A stretch of 64,000 nucleotides of DNA from Stenogyne calaminthoides (taxonomy: Eukaryota > Streptophyta > Magnoliopsida > Lamiales > Lamiaceae). Shown piece after piece: positions 23,101 to 31,584 of the stretch (positions are counted from its first letter, which is position 1; each line of letters begins with the position of its first letter). Position numbers and translations under genes: made by a program. Location: NCBI GenBank assembly GCA_037126765.1, contig JBBCBC010000012.1, positions 9,796,001 through 9,860,000 on the forward strand, in the 5' to 3' direction. Under the pieces are notes generated by a model that worked only from the letters and a program-made list of their open reading frames with translations, made no database searches and was not told where the DNA came from.

Positions 23101-24258
23101 AAAAAAGACTGTACAGCAGATTCATGCATCCGAGTGGCCTAGAGTCCAGTAGCCTATTCTCTTACACTAAAGCAGAATTAGATACTAAGAGTGCATGTAT
23201 CAACAATGATATACTTTGACTAAGAAAATTGTTGCCTTTATAACCAAATTAACTTTGGAATGTGAAAGACAAGTACGAGCTGATATCATGGAGCACTTTT
23301 AAGTCCATCTTATACTCCCCTTTCTATTGTATTTCCCTAAGGTTACGTTTGGATAGGGAGGATTTGAAATGAATGGATTTGAAAAATAATAAAATAAAAA
23401 ATGCAAATATTTCAAAGCATGAATTGTTAAGAGAGGAGAGAGTGAAGGGGGGAGGGAGAGGGAAAGGGTAGGGAGAAGGGATTTCAAATGACATGGTTTT
23501 GATGAGGATTTGAAATCCCTCCATTTTAAACTAAACTCAAATCTAAGTATTTGTAAATTCATTTAACTCAAGTGGAGAGAGTGGTGATTTGTGTGTGAAA
23601 TCCAAATGTTTCAAATCCGTCATTCCAAATGGAGCCTAAGATCCAAAAAAATTGAGTTTACTAATCAAATGATTCAATTAAACAAAGATAATTTTACTTC
23701 TCATTAAACCCAGACTCAAATAACAACTGATCTCTACAGGCAAATTCTTCCAACACTTAATATCTTTCGTTGACATCTCATAGCTACGTATAACTCAATT
23801 CCATTTAATATTGAAGAACATTAGTTGATGAATGATCATGCCCATCACTCCATCCCAAATAAGCAATAATTGGTGATACATAACCCATATCATACTGAGT
23901 CCATTCAGAACAAAGGCGCCCTTAAAAACAGAATAATAGGCTATAGAATTGAATAAATTCCGATAATGCTACAAAACACTCAAATAATGTAATTAACTGA
24001 TACAGAAACGGAAAAAAGTATCAAGCGACCAACACATGAATACGTATTGCTGCAAACGTGATTGGAAAGGAGAGAGGATAATACCATTAGGGCAACAGAT
24101 TCGGATTGAAGCATCGAGCGGTGAGGCAGTGAACAATTCGAAGATGAAACGGCGATATTGAGTGACGTGTACACAAGGAGGAAGAGATGCGCGGAGGAAC
24201 GTGTCAAGCGAAAGGGGTTTGTTCTGAGACACATGGCACATGCCGCTGTGATATTCAT
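10981..24258 (-). CDS. amidase signature family gene, 11 exons, two frame breaks
   Basis: Exons on the minus strand: 24258-24085, 22392-22168, 22087-22005, 21921-21821, 20287-20164, 20093-19939, 15056-14921, 14841-14671, 13550-13328, 12114-11881, 11121-10981. Joined, they give about 590 residues. All three amidase-signature catalytic residues are visible: Lys in GIPYGLKDII (exon 5), cis-Ser in STGSSAGPAA (exon 6) and the nucleophile Ser in GSETAGS (exon 7). The family hydrolyses or transfers amide nitrogen. The sequence resembles the plant amidase group typified, from memory, by Arabidopsis At5g07360; the substrate is unknown. Exon 7 lacks one base (RPNFGTVGRTG is split between frames), its donor is poor, and exon 9 has a second break after SGKDD. 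Intron 6 is 4.9 kb and holds a retrotransposon. It is a pseudogene or carries sequence errors. Confidence 0.8.
11229..11548. mobile_element. MITE in amidase intron 10
   Basis: The left end TAGCGCACCAGTTGCAC matches the inverted right end CTATGCACCAGCTGAAC. About 320 bp, no coding capacity. Related ends (GTGCACCRGTTGCA plus 'ATTAGTTGTTTTCATTGAAC' text) recur at 21330, 22655, 62934 and 63590. Confidence 0.55.
11881..12114 (-). CDS. amidase exon 10
   Basis: 78 intact codons, AQRARGKLMREVRDNFKVDA... GNATDWEKVCVGNLVGMPVI... to YAPPEHDHI. Clean CAG acceptor and GTAAG donor. The GNLVGMPVIVVPTGF segment is the conserved amidase C-terminal core. Confidence 0.9.
12701..13102. mobile_element. Tourist-like MITE in amidase intron 9
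   Basis: Terminal inverted repeats GGGTATGTT and AACATACCC are flanked by TTA at 12698-12700 and 13103-13105. Subterminal GATTTCAAAATC-type repeats are mirrored on both sides. No transposase. Confidence 0.78.
13328..13550 (-). CDS. amidase exon 9, frame break
   Basis: Encodes VVEKLQSKGVNMVPFKLNYT... to HFDEWQRSGKDD, then shifts frame. TEAQDQWPLELRRARVIPAV reads on in the next frame to the GTATG donor. Length 223 is one more than a multiple of three, whereas phase 0 is needed at both ends. Confidence 0.8.
13740..14608. mobile_element. non-autonomous hAT-like element in amidase intron 8
   Basis: Ends TAGGGATG and (inverted) TAGGAATC are flanked by an exact 8-bp duplication ATTTCAAT (13732-13739 and 14609-14616). 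An 8-bp duplication is typical of hAT elements. GC-rich, gcggg-containing subterminal sequence sits at both ends; a Stowaway MITE lies inside. Confidence 0.75.
14079..14395. mobile_element. Stowaway MITE nested in the hAT-like element
   Basis: The ends CTTCCTCCGTCCCATTC and (inverted) CTCCCTCCGTTCCGTTC, with TA on each side, are diagnostic of Tc1/mariner-derived Stowaway MITEs. 317 bp, non-coding. Confidence 0.88.
14671..14841 (-). CDS. amidase exon 8
   Basis: 57 intact codons, DKLGPFCRSAADCAIVLDAI... to GYLEDAEMD, with GCAG acceptor and GTAAGTG donor, phase 0 at both ends. Confidence 0.88.
14921..15056 (-). CDS. amidase exon 7, nucleophile serine, frame-shifted
   Basis: Begins LVPFAIGSETAGSITYPAAR (nucleophile Ser within GSETAGS) and reads CGVTALRP. 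One base is then missing, in a run that should read CCAAAC, so NFGTVGRTGVLSLSESL continues in another frame. The expected GT donor directly after the SESL codons is also absent (CTG followed by TTAC). Both faults are single-base losses in short homopolymers. Confidence 0.8.
15101..15428 (-). repeat. chromovirus 3' LTR
   Basis: 328 bp, nearly identical to 18736-19068. On its internal side the minus strand has the polypurine tract AAGAGGGGAGAGA. It includes a TATAAATAG-like box on the plus strand. Confidence 0.9.
15440..15873 (-). pseudogene. chromovirus integrase C-terminus with chromodomain
   Basis: The frame 15873-15250 contains GTKIHSVFHVSLLRRRIG (integrase C-terminal GPY/F-like region) and then a chromodomain: PAEVREYRWTSKGGKQVREA, LVKWNNMGLEDATWEDV. 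Chromodomains bind histone marks and steer integration in this clade. The aromatic cage positions are partly visible (Y and W residues). The open frame runs on into the LTR. Confidence 0.85.
16002..16605. mobile_element. hAT-derived element inserted in chromovirus integrase
   Basis: Inverted ends CATAGTTATTAA / TTAATAACTATG are flanked by TGGACGGA (15994-16001) and TGGACAGA (16606-16613), an 8-bp duplication with one mismatch. GC-rich arms rich in GGCGC and AGGCGCC lie at both ends. The middle, on the plus strand near 16345-16480, reads RDIDESNEWMVGLMKDEDEL then LTWGIL, which resembles the C-terminal tail of hAT transposases. The integrase reads through if the insert is removed (GSTSVHEVDLVSDRD). 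Confidence 0.72.
16606..17340 (-). pseudogene. chromovirus integrase
   Basis: The zinc-binding part reads FMWPGLKKEVVQFVRSCDIC then QRNKADSRTPAGLLSPLPIP (17338-17039). The catalytic core follows: MDFITGLPRS (first Asp) in 17338-17039, then 17024-16554 with HPFSAKEVAELF, ACHPQTDGQIEVVNRCLEQY (Glu) and WAEYWYNTTYH. Where SDRD is expected the sequence has SIKIG, so the second catalytic Asp is lost. A frameshift lies between the two blocks. Confidence 0.88.
17341..18000 (-). pseudogene. chromovirus RNase H remnant
   Basis: Broken frames read NEWTYEKEMLAILK, then a degraded TDxxSL motif and ATKMDLKLVGFDYEIVYRLG, the end of chromovirus RNase H. The polymerase palm with its YxDD box is not present between this and gag, indicating an internal deletion. 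Confidence 0.7.
18010..18735 (-). pseudogene. chromovirus gag-like region
   Basis: The frame 18691-18485 begins MVTNKERFEKLETSMVESSN, a predicted coiled-coil start seen in plant gypsy gag. Further broken frames extend to about 18010. No zinc knuckle was seen. It lies next to the 5' LTR at 18736. Confidence 0.55.
18736..19068 (-). repeat. chromovirus 5' LTR
   Basis: 333 bp, partner of 15101-15428, with the same TGATGA...TCATCA ends. A clear tRNA-complementary primer site next to it was not recognised. Confidence 0.88.
19939..20093 (-). CDS. amidase exon 6, cis-serine
   Basis: 155 bases encoding LKSSGAVLVAKLVTGSLAYD... to STGSSAGPAASTSAG. The glycine/serine-rich STGSSAG is the amidase-signature core. 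GCAG acceptor; GTAC donor in phase with exon 7 despite the 4.9-kb intron. Confidence 0.9.
20164..20287 (-). CDS. amidase exon 5, catalytic lysine
   Basis: 124 bases encoding GPLHGIPYGLKDIISVPHY... to IEAWVYKR. GLKD holds the catalytic lysine of the Ser-cisSer-Lys triad. Splice phases fit both neighbours. Confidence 0.88.
20421..20883. mobile_element. MITE with TTTTGGTCCC ends
   Basis: The left end GCATTTTTGGTCCCATGAGA is mirrored by the right end GCACTTTTGGTCCCACGAGA (inverted). A 31-bp unit containing TTTGGTCCCATGAGAAT is tandemly repeated at 20452-20515. It lies in amidase intron 4. Confidence 0.6.
20885..21187. mobile_element. Stowaway-like MITE in amidase intron 4
   Basis: CTCCATCCCATACTTG at the left matches inverted CTCCATCCGCCCCACACTTG at the right, with about 30 bp of inverted repeat including GTTTACCCCTTTGC. 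TA follows the right end; the left TA is missing because the neighbouring MITE abuts it. Confidence 0.65.
21330..21460. repeat. short dispersed repeat, GTGCACC/ATTAGTTG family
   Basis: Has inverted ends around AGGTGCATCATGCAACT and CGCCAGTTGCACAGTGC with repeated 'GTATTA(A/G)TTGTTTTCATTGAAC' text. A second copy lies at 22655-22800. Confidence 0.5.
21740..21840. repeat. tandem duplication at amidase exon 4 donor
   Basis: AAGTTGAGAAGAAAATAGAA followed by GTTACCCACCTAGATAAGTG occurs twice, about 52 bp apart. The distal copy includes the last bases of exon 4 and its donor; the other is an identical decoy donor inside the intron. Confidence 0.85.
21821..21921 (-). CDS. amidase exon 4
   Basis: 101 bases encoding YGPILESVITVTEELAYKQ... 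to LLGQGTYLG. The donor GTGGGT and the end of the exon are tandemly duplicated just downstream in the intron (see the 21740 repeat). Confidence 0.8.
22005..22087 (-). CDS. amidase exon 3
   Basis: Encodes ILDLGQLIKSKQITSEELAR..., the typical amidase N-terminal helix. CAG acceptor, GTAC donor, 83 bases; it ends after two bases of a codon completed by exon 4. Confidence 0.8.
22168..22392 (-). CDS. amidase exon 2
   Basis: 75 codons, MLEIEKGAEELNIP... to DEDISYMS, with a TTTAG acceptor and GTAAG donor, both phase 0. It could also contain the true start, since its first codon is ATG. Confidence 0.7.
22655..22800. repeat. short dispersed repeat, second copy
   Basis: Same family as 21330-21460: AAGTGCAACTCAAGTGCA at one end and GTGCACCGGTTGCATGGTGC at the other. 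It lies in amidase intron 1. Confidence 0.5.
23341..23636. mobile_element. Tourist-like MITE in amidase intron 1
   Basis: Ends GGTTACGTTTGGA and (inverted) GGCTCCATTTGGA are flanked by TAA (23338-23340 and 23637-23639). Subterminal GATTTGAAA repeats are mirrored. 296 bp, no coding. Confidence 0.75.
24085..24258 (-). CDS. amidase exon 1
   Basis: 58 codons from ATG, MNITAACAMCLRTNP..., ending phase 0 before a GTATTATC donor. A hydrophobic stretch (about residues 24-36) after basic residues could be a targeting or signal sequence. The start is chosen because it is the first ATG of an open frame that splices in phase to exon 2. This exon is less conserved, so the assignment is less sure than for the catalytic exons. 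Confidence 0.6.
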
Positions 24259-25394
24259 ATCTTCAGCTTTTTCTCTGCTGCTAGACTATGAAAACCATTT
24301 CTGCCGGCGTACTGTGTTTCTTATTTTATGAATTTTTTTTACTTTCTCCGCAGAATAAAAGAAATAATAAGTCAGGGTTAATAACAAATTAGGATTTATA
24401 TTATTATTATTTTTATAAATTGTAATATGTACTATATTTTTTTTTTTAAATAGCTCATTTCTTTAAGTGTTTTCCGGCTAGATCTTCACTAGGCCAAGGT
24501 TATGTTGATCTTTTTCAAATTTATTAATTATTTTTAATTAATCTTTAATTTTTAAAATGAAAAGCCCTAAAATATGAGAGGGATGGACGCACAATCTGAC
24601 GCTGCCTTTCGGATTTCTTCAATTTGGGATGACGCTGCCTTTCGTCAAGAAGGCGCGACGGGCAGAAATAAATTGAAAACGAAGTGATGCTCGCTGCTTT
24701 ATGCATCAAGAAGAAATTAACTACACAGGTTTAATGTTCATTGTAAGTTGTGGGTGTATTCTCTTCATTCGCAGGTTTTTCTATTTTGGCATTTGTGCTG
24801 CTTTTGCATTGGCCAGGGTAGGATTGTGATTAGTGCTGATGCTTGGTGTTGAGCGATTTAAGTTTCTATTGTGTAATTTTGTTTCTAATTTTCTGTACCA
24901 TTTTTGAGTGAGTAACCAACTAACCCTTGAATTTTATTAATACAGGTTTCTTCATTTATATACTTGAGTTTACTGGAGTTTGCTCTTGCCTATGAGTTTT
25001 GATGAATTGGATAATATGAGTTTACTATGAGTTTTACTTGAGTCTTACTAGGATTTCACTTGAGTTTTACTTGAAATTACTAAGTCTTCTTTTGAGATTA
25101 CTTGAGCTTTGCTTATAAATAGATGAATTGACCCTCCTAAATGGATGGATTCTATATTGCAGGCTGATAGGTGAAATAGCTCGACAAATTATCCCAAGAC
25201 TTATAAGATGAATTAACAATCTTGAAGCAATTCTATAGGACGAGTGAACAACAAGCTGGAAGTCGAACTTGTCCGCAGTAATAATCTACATTGAATTGGC
25301 AAGAATTAATAACATTGAGGATGAATTGGAATGAAAGAGGAAAGAGAAGTGGCTTTGAATTGTATTGATTTTGTCATTGATTTTCATGTATTAA
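24259..25394. other. intergenic, upstream of amidase
   Basis: Contains the amidase promoter side and AT-rich DNA. The only coding-like item is a 38-codon plus-strand ORF at 24574-24687 with a repeated DAAFR motif. Around 25010-25110 there is degenerate TTTACTTGAG/TACTAG repetition. No recognisable gene. Confidence 0.45.
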
Positions 25395-25884
25395 GAGCGA
25401 ACACATTGGTTGCTAAGTTATAACTCCTCTCTCCCCTCCACCTCATTGTCACATCATCATTCTTACATAAATAATTCAACCCCACTAACTTCCACATCCA
25501 TCTAAAAGTTATAATTCATTTTTGTGGGACCCACATTTTCTTTTTAATTCTTATTTTTCATTTTATGTTTTAACTTATACAAAAAATATTAATATTTAAT
25601 ATATGTAAAAAGTTTAATATATTAATATATTAAAATTATTTTATCTATTACCTAAAATTATCAATTAATATATTTTACAATTTAAAATAAATATTTAATA
25701 ATAACTCATTTCATTAACTAATAAAGATTACTACTATTAATTAAAAGATCTATTCATTTAATTGAGATAACACATTACATTAATTGAAAATAGAGTACAA
25801 AATATTCAACATTAAGAAAATAATTCAACTAAAATAATTAAAGACTTAACTATTTTGAAATGAAAAATTAACGCATTATATCAA

Positions 25885-26190
25885 TTATTGTTGGATCGAG
25901 CCCAAATATGTTCCACTAAGTCGTTGGTGATGAACTTGACTTTTACGTAGCTCGGTGTTCCTCCGGAGATAATTTCTAAATTCCGAATTAGCGCCTTGTA
26001 TCGGTTGTGTGGGCTCATCGCCTTCATCATAGTTCCAATTTGTAACCATGTCTCCCTTATCTTCGACGATCATATTATGCAAAATAACACATGTTAACAT
26101 TATGAGATTCAACTTTTTCCTATATCAACAACGAGTTGACCCTCTAACAATTGTTCAACGTGCTTGGAGCACACCAAATGGTATGTTACA
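25885..26190 (-). pseudogene. PIF/Harbinger transposase C-terminus
   Basis: The frame 26112-25885 reads LNLIMLTCVILHNMIVEDKG, the C-terminal DDE-nuclease (HARBI1-like) motif with the conserved HNMIVEDE-type sequence. Just upstream, FGVLQAR, a stop, then TIVRGSTR shows the preceding motif with a Trp codon changed to TGA. The catalytic core further upstream is absent. Confidence 0.85.
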
Positions 26191-26213
26191 GTTTGGCATG
26201 CACTATCAAATAG

Positions 26214-29200
26214 TAGAGTTGCCCAAACGGTTCGAACCGCCAGTTCCCGGTTCCAAAAAGTTGGAACCGGAACCGAACCGTGTAAAATACTTTAATCTGT
26301 TCCGGCCCCGTGGTTCCTGTTCGATTCCATCCGGTTTCAAATCGGTTACAAGCGGTTTCTTGTTAACTCGAACAGTTTTTTTTTTTTATCTTTGTCAAAA
26401 TACAAATAAAAAAAATAAATTGAAGTAAATTTAAAGAAGATGAAGCAAAATCTTATGTTATTAAACATACAAAATTATAAATAATAAACAACTCAAAAAA
26501 TTTACATGAAACAATAATTTAATACATTACAAAAATTACAATTTACAATTTACAACTTACAAGTTACAACTTACAACTTACAAGTAACATGTTAAATTGC
26601 TAATGCTACAAATACAAGTGTACAACTTATAATTACCATTAAAAAATTACAAATAATGAAAAGAGGATAAAAAAAAAAAAAAAAAAAAAAAGGCTTGGGC
26701 ATAATTTTAAATTTTAAACTTAGAAAATTCTAAGTTAGAAACTTAAAATTATGTTTACTCGATCCGATTAGAATCAAATCCCACGTAGTTCTCTTTACCT
26801 TGTTTTCTTACCTCAAGACTTAAATTTTAAGAAGATTTAAGCTTCACTTTTCATTTTAAGATTGTGTGTCGATCACACTATCTTATTTAGAATCCGCTTC
26901 ATCTTGTGTTCGATCTTCGACTTTCACCCAATCATCAAGTAAACATTGGTTTTCAAGTGCTCAACTTGTCGATCTTGAACGCCTTTCATTCAAGATATGT
27001 CCACCCAAGCTAAATGCTCGCTTAAACGGCTACGGTTGAGATAGGACATGCATATACCTCTTTTGCAATCATACTCAACACCGGGATAAGCATCTAATCT
27101 CCTCGACCACCACTTTTTAAAATATCAAAATTTTCTAATTCTCCTGTTGATACTCAAAAGAAGGTGTATTTAGAAAATTTTCAATTTCTAAGAAAACATT
27201 TGATTGTGTCATTTACTTGCGTTGTTGATATCGTTCTTTAGAAAAATGATCTAAACGGGAAAAATTTACCATAAAGACCACGACCAAGGGATTGAGTACC
27301 ACCACGTCCACTAGTAGTACTAGTAGCACCACGAACACTAGTAGAATCACCATTAGTAGGACCAAATTGAATTTTATATTCTCTAAAAACATCCATAAGA
27401 ACTTGTTTAGATTTTTGGCAACCACAATAGGAGAAGGGGTGTTATCAACCGTAATAGGAAATAAAGCATCATAATATATAGAAATTAATTCTTGCACTCC
27501 ATCTATTCTTACTCTAGGATCAAGTATTTTAGCAATTATAAACACACATCTAATATATATAAAAAATATTTCATCCATTTGACTTTCATTGAACTAATAT
27601 CATTATATAATATTTCATTTGGATCACTACAATCTAGAGTAATTGCAACTCTAACACATTGATCTAAAGCAAGAATAGAAGTAGGATAATACGTCTTGGG
27701 ATAATTGTGTAGTAAACATTTAAAAACTTGCAACATCTCACAAAAAAGTAGCACATGAATCCCATTGACTAGGAAATAAAGTAATACCACATTGTTCTTG
27801 TGCAAAAAAATTACATAATGCATTTCTATACTCATAAGATGCACTTAACATTTTATAAGTTGAGTTCCATCTAGTAATGACATCAAGTGAAAAAACTTTT
27901 TTAGGAGTAAGTTTATTAACTACACAAAAACTTTTCCATCTTTTTAAAACTTTTTGATGTCTAACCAAATAACCAAGTGCATGTTTAATAGGAGCAACAT
28001 GCATATTTAAAGAAGATAAACCATCTTGAACACACAAATTTAAAATATGACAAAAACATCTTACATGAAAAAATCTACCACCAATTGATGGTTGACAAAT
28101 TGCAATAAGTTCATCTAAACTAACAGATTAGCACTTGCATTATCAAATGAAATTGAAAATATTTTTTGTAAGAATGTTGTACTCTTGCAAAACCGTCATT
28201 TAATTTTTAGAGCAATATTAGCGGTCGTATGCTCGATATCAAACTCTATATATCAATTAAACATTTTTGAATTGTCCACGTATCATCAATCCAATGACAA
28301 GTAATGCCCATATAATTATGCTCTTGAAAATGATCACTCCAAATATCCGAACATATAGAAACTTTTTGAGTTAATCTATAAAACATGCTAGTCATTTCAT
28401 CTCTTATTTCTTTAGCCATTTTACCAATTTCACGAGTAATAGAAGACCGTGAAATTTTTTTTTTTTCAAGGATTATAAAAATTTAGTAACCCCATTTTTC
28501 AAAACGAAGATCATTTGCAAAACGAAAAGGAAGATGTTTAGAACAAATAAGTTTAGCTAATTCTCTTCTAGCAACCTTAACATTATATCTAAATAAACTA
28601 GTAGGATTACTTACTTCACCACCTTCAGAAGACGTCGTGAATCCATGTAGTTGCGTTTGAGATGTAGTCATTCCCAAGACTTTTTTATGTTTTGCCAACA
28701 AGTGTTTTTTAAATGTTCCATATCCACCACCTTTCTCAAAATGATAAACATTAGTGCAATAGTTACAATAAACTTTAAATATATTTACCTCATCGGTTGC
28801 CACTTTTTTGAAGTGAATGGTGAATATTTGGGATCTGCAAGAACTCTACATCTTCTTTCTCCGCCTTGAGGTGGAATGGCCTCCTCCACATTTTCTTCAT
28901 TTTCATGAGGACCATGTCCATGACCATGAGTACTTTCTTGAATACCACCACGAGGTTGTTGAAATTCTTCATTTGAGAAAGTGGCATCCGTGATAACCCA
29001 GGACCAAGACTCGCTTTATTTCCTCCACACTCCATGGAATATTGAATTGTGCAAGAGAGGAGGAGGTGGAGGAAAATCGAAGTCATCGGACTCTTTTCTT
29101 TTCCTCCTCTAGAAGATGATGGTGAGATGATCCTCCTCTTTTTTTGACATTTTTTTATGTAATATAAAATATAAAAGTAAAGTGTATATATTATAAACTA

Positions 29201-29752
29201 TATACTATAATGTATAAAATATATCAATATAGATAATATATTAAGTATGAACTATGAACTATAATGAAGTTTATAAAAGTTAGAAACAAGAATTAGAGAG
29301 ATGAAGAAGAATTGATCAATTTGGATCAAGTTGGTGCAAGAAAATGAATACAAATGAAGGGGGTATTTATAGAGTTTGGGAAAAAAAAAAAAAAACGGTA
29401 ACATTTCATATTGAATCTCGACCATTGGATCAAAAAATGGTAACATTTGACTCAATCTCAACCATTAAATAAAAAATAAAAAAATAGATGAGAACCGGCG
29501 GTTCACGGTTCGGAATCGCGAAACCGCCGGTTCCAACAGGCAAATCCGATTTACAATTGGTCATAAATCGGTTCGAACCATTGCCATAGGTTCGAGCAAG
29601 TGGAACTGCAGATTGGTTCTGGTTTTGGAAGAGATAAGGCAATCCCCATGTAAATGTATCTGGCGGTTTTAAATTTGATTCGTCACGATTCCAGTTCCGG
29701 TTTATCCGGTTCTGATTATAACCACCGGTTCCAGTTCGGATGGGCAACTCTA
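26214..29752 (-). mobile_element. hAT DNA transposon inserted in the PIF element
   Basis: Terminal inverted repeats TAGAGTTGCCCAAACGG and (inverted) TAGAGTTGCCCATCCGA are flanked by an exact 8-bp duplication TCAAATAG (26206-26213 and 29753-29760). Subterminal regions on both sides are packed with GGTTC/GAACC and CCGGTTCC motifs, probable transposase-binding sites. A decayed minus-strand transposase fills the interior. 3539 bp. Confidence 0.92.
26870..28870 (-). pseudogene. hAT transposase, decayed
   Basis: In order: a BED zinc finger in 28803-28483 (VYCNYCTNVYHFEKGGGYGT, then FKKHLLAKHKK); a linker TREIGKMAKEIRDEM and SICSDIWSDHFQ containing the first catalytic Asp region (about 28450-28300); the hAT RNase-H-like segment with VITRWNSTYKMLSASYEYRN (28037-27738); a short middle part; and the C-terminal dimerisation motif AFSLGGHILNERRSRS near 26970-27060. 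Several stops and frameshifts separate these. Length and order match a full-length Ac/hAT transposase. Confidence 0.88.
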
Positions 29753-30099
29753 TCAAATAGTAGTGTGTATATTAGAATGGAAGCTGCATTTTGAAAATTA
29801 ATAAAAATAAATTGTGAAATAGCTAAAAAGTGGTAGTGGGCTATTCCTGCCACAAGTCAAAGTAGGGTTTTTTTATTCACGCCCTTTTAGTTGGATGTGG
29901 CTTCAACCGCCCAATTTTCCTTGAGCGTGTCTTTCACCCACTCAATGTGCAACTATTTTTTTTTTAATATGCGTTAGTCTGTAATAACTCTGAGCAGGAG
30001 AGAGAAATAAAGTTTGGGTTATAACCTTCACCCATATCGGTAGTAACTCAAATTGCACAGGTTATAACTCTCACTAACGCACCAATGTGGTTGCTCTAA

Positions 30100-30575
30100 G
30101 TGATGAGTGTACTATGCAGTGACATTTGTGTAATATTTTCATGTGAATTTCTACATGACATTTGTGTCATATTTTCACACTTAAAGTTTGGTACGAAACA
30201 GATATTGTAGTTGTAGACTTGTAGTAGGTGTTTATGCAAGCACAATTACCAAAGTTATAAGAACAATTACATTCAATTTCACAATGAATGAGCACTTTAC
30301 ATTTAACATTCTTCCAAAAGAAGGGGTTCATAGATCTATAACTATATATGATACTATGACAAAAAAGAAGGTTCACAGACCTCGACCTCATAACTACGGC
30401 AAAAATATGAGGTTCACAGATTTCATAACTATAATAAAAGAAGAGGTTCACATACCTCATAACTCCAACAAAAGAAAACGTTAACAGACCTCATAAAGCA
30501 ACAAAATGAAAAAGATATGGAGGTTCACAGACCACATAATTTACCACCACAAAATATATCAATAGATCTCATTAC
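30100..30575. repeat. degenerate tandem repeat, GGTTCACAGACCTCATAAC
   Basis: From about 30320 to 30560 the phrase AAGGTTCACAGACCTCATAA recurs five or six times at 40-60 bp intervals with drift. It lies directly downstream of the small gene at 30580-31266, so it may be part of its 3' UTR. Confidence 0.6.
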
Positions 30576-30579
30576 ACTA

Positions 30580-31266
30580 CTATTTCTTGCCTTTATCTCT
30601 ACTTTTACGTGCAAATCTCACTCCACTAGTTATGGAGCTACTGCCAGGAGGCTTCCACGGCCTAGTTAATGCCTTGGTAGGCTCCCTATCAAGTGCGCTC
30701 TTTGAAAGGACAGAGGATTTCACTGGTGCTTTAGCAGTGGCTTTGCTTACCTATAATCGTTGTTATGGAACATTAAAGATACATAATTAATTGAACTAAA
30801 GTAAGTTATTACCTGAAATTTCCTCTGAGCAACTGTAGTCGATTCTTGGGTACTCTTCTGATTAACTTCATTAGCTGGGTTTTTTGTAGCTTTGGTTGGG
30901 ATAGTTCGAGAAGGTGTTAAAATCCCCCTTGCAGCACTACAACTTGGTTTTGCCTGTAATGAAAACAACAACTTGGTTTTGCCTGTAATGAAAACAACAA
31001 GTTGCATTGAAGTTGTTTTTGATTGTCATTGCTTTCACAAAACTTAGATTCAATTATTTAAGAGTTGTTAGCAGTTCTTATAAAAAAGAAGATAAACCGA
31101 CTTGCAGAAGACCATTATTTCAGTTATTTAATGGAGAAAGGTTGAACAAGAGAAGTTGAACCATAATTCCACATACCTTGCTTCATCCGCAGACTCCAGA
31201 ATAATTTACAGAAGCGTCGACCCCTTGGTTTCTACTGCGTGTTCCCAAGTTTGTTCCTTCCCACAT
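30580..31266 (-). pseudogene. small basic protein gene, three exons, in-frame stop
   Basis: Exons on the minus strand: 31266-31177 (MWEGTNLGTRSRNQGVDASV... with TGA as codon 28), 30953-30813 (AKPSCSAARGILTPSRTIPT... to AQRKFQ) and 30750-30580 (VSKATAKAPVKSSVLSKSAL... to RDKGKK, stop). All junctions have GT-AG signals and phase 0. The product would be about 133 residues, Lys/Ser/Thr/Pro-rich and basic, with no domain I recognise. The acceptor of exon 2 is tandemly duplicated. The TGA in exon 1 means either a pseudogene, a sequence error or a wrong first exon. Confidence 0.4.
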
Positions 31267-31584
31267 CGTCCAGATGGTAGAAATTAGCAATTTTTTAATT
31301 AGGGTGAGAAGTTAGGGTTTTTTTTAACCACAGTCTTTTTACTGTTAAAAATAATTAATAAATGTGAAAAAGACCAACATAACCTTGGCAGTGAAGATCT
31401 AGCCGGAAAACACTTAAAGAAATGAGCTCGGGTTGGAATCGGTCGACTTTTATTAGTACAGGTTGCAAGTTGTCAAAAAAATACAAATTGCAATTTGTAA
31501 AAAACAATAGTATAAGTTGCAATTTTTTATTAACCCAATAACTTATTACTAACCTGGCGCCATAACTAAATGACAATTACTTAT
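31267..31584. other. non-coding
   Basis: AT-rich sequence upstream of the small gene. No feature recognised. Confidence 0.4.

Larger units (their letters stand above)
25395..30096 (-). mobile_element. PIF/Harbinger element remnant containing a hAT
   Basis: Ends GAGCGAACACATTGG and (inverted) GAGCAACCACATTGG, with TAA at 25392-25394 and 30097-30099, define a PIF/Harbinger element. Removing the hAT insertion leaves about 1.2 kb, so most of the transposase is already deleted. Near each end there is TTATAACTC sequence in inverted orientation. Confidence 0.78.

Noticed and set aside
23299..23562. Minus-strand ORFs with Ser/Pro/Leu runs
   Set aside because: Translation of a GAGAGG-type purine run within a Tourist-like MITE.
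30188..30484. 98-codon ORFs on both strands
   Set aside because: They read through degenerate tandem repeats and show no domain.
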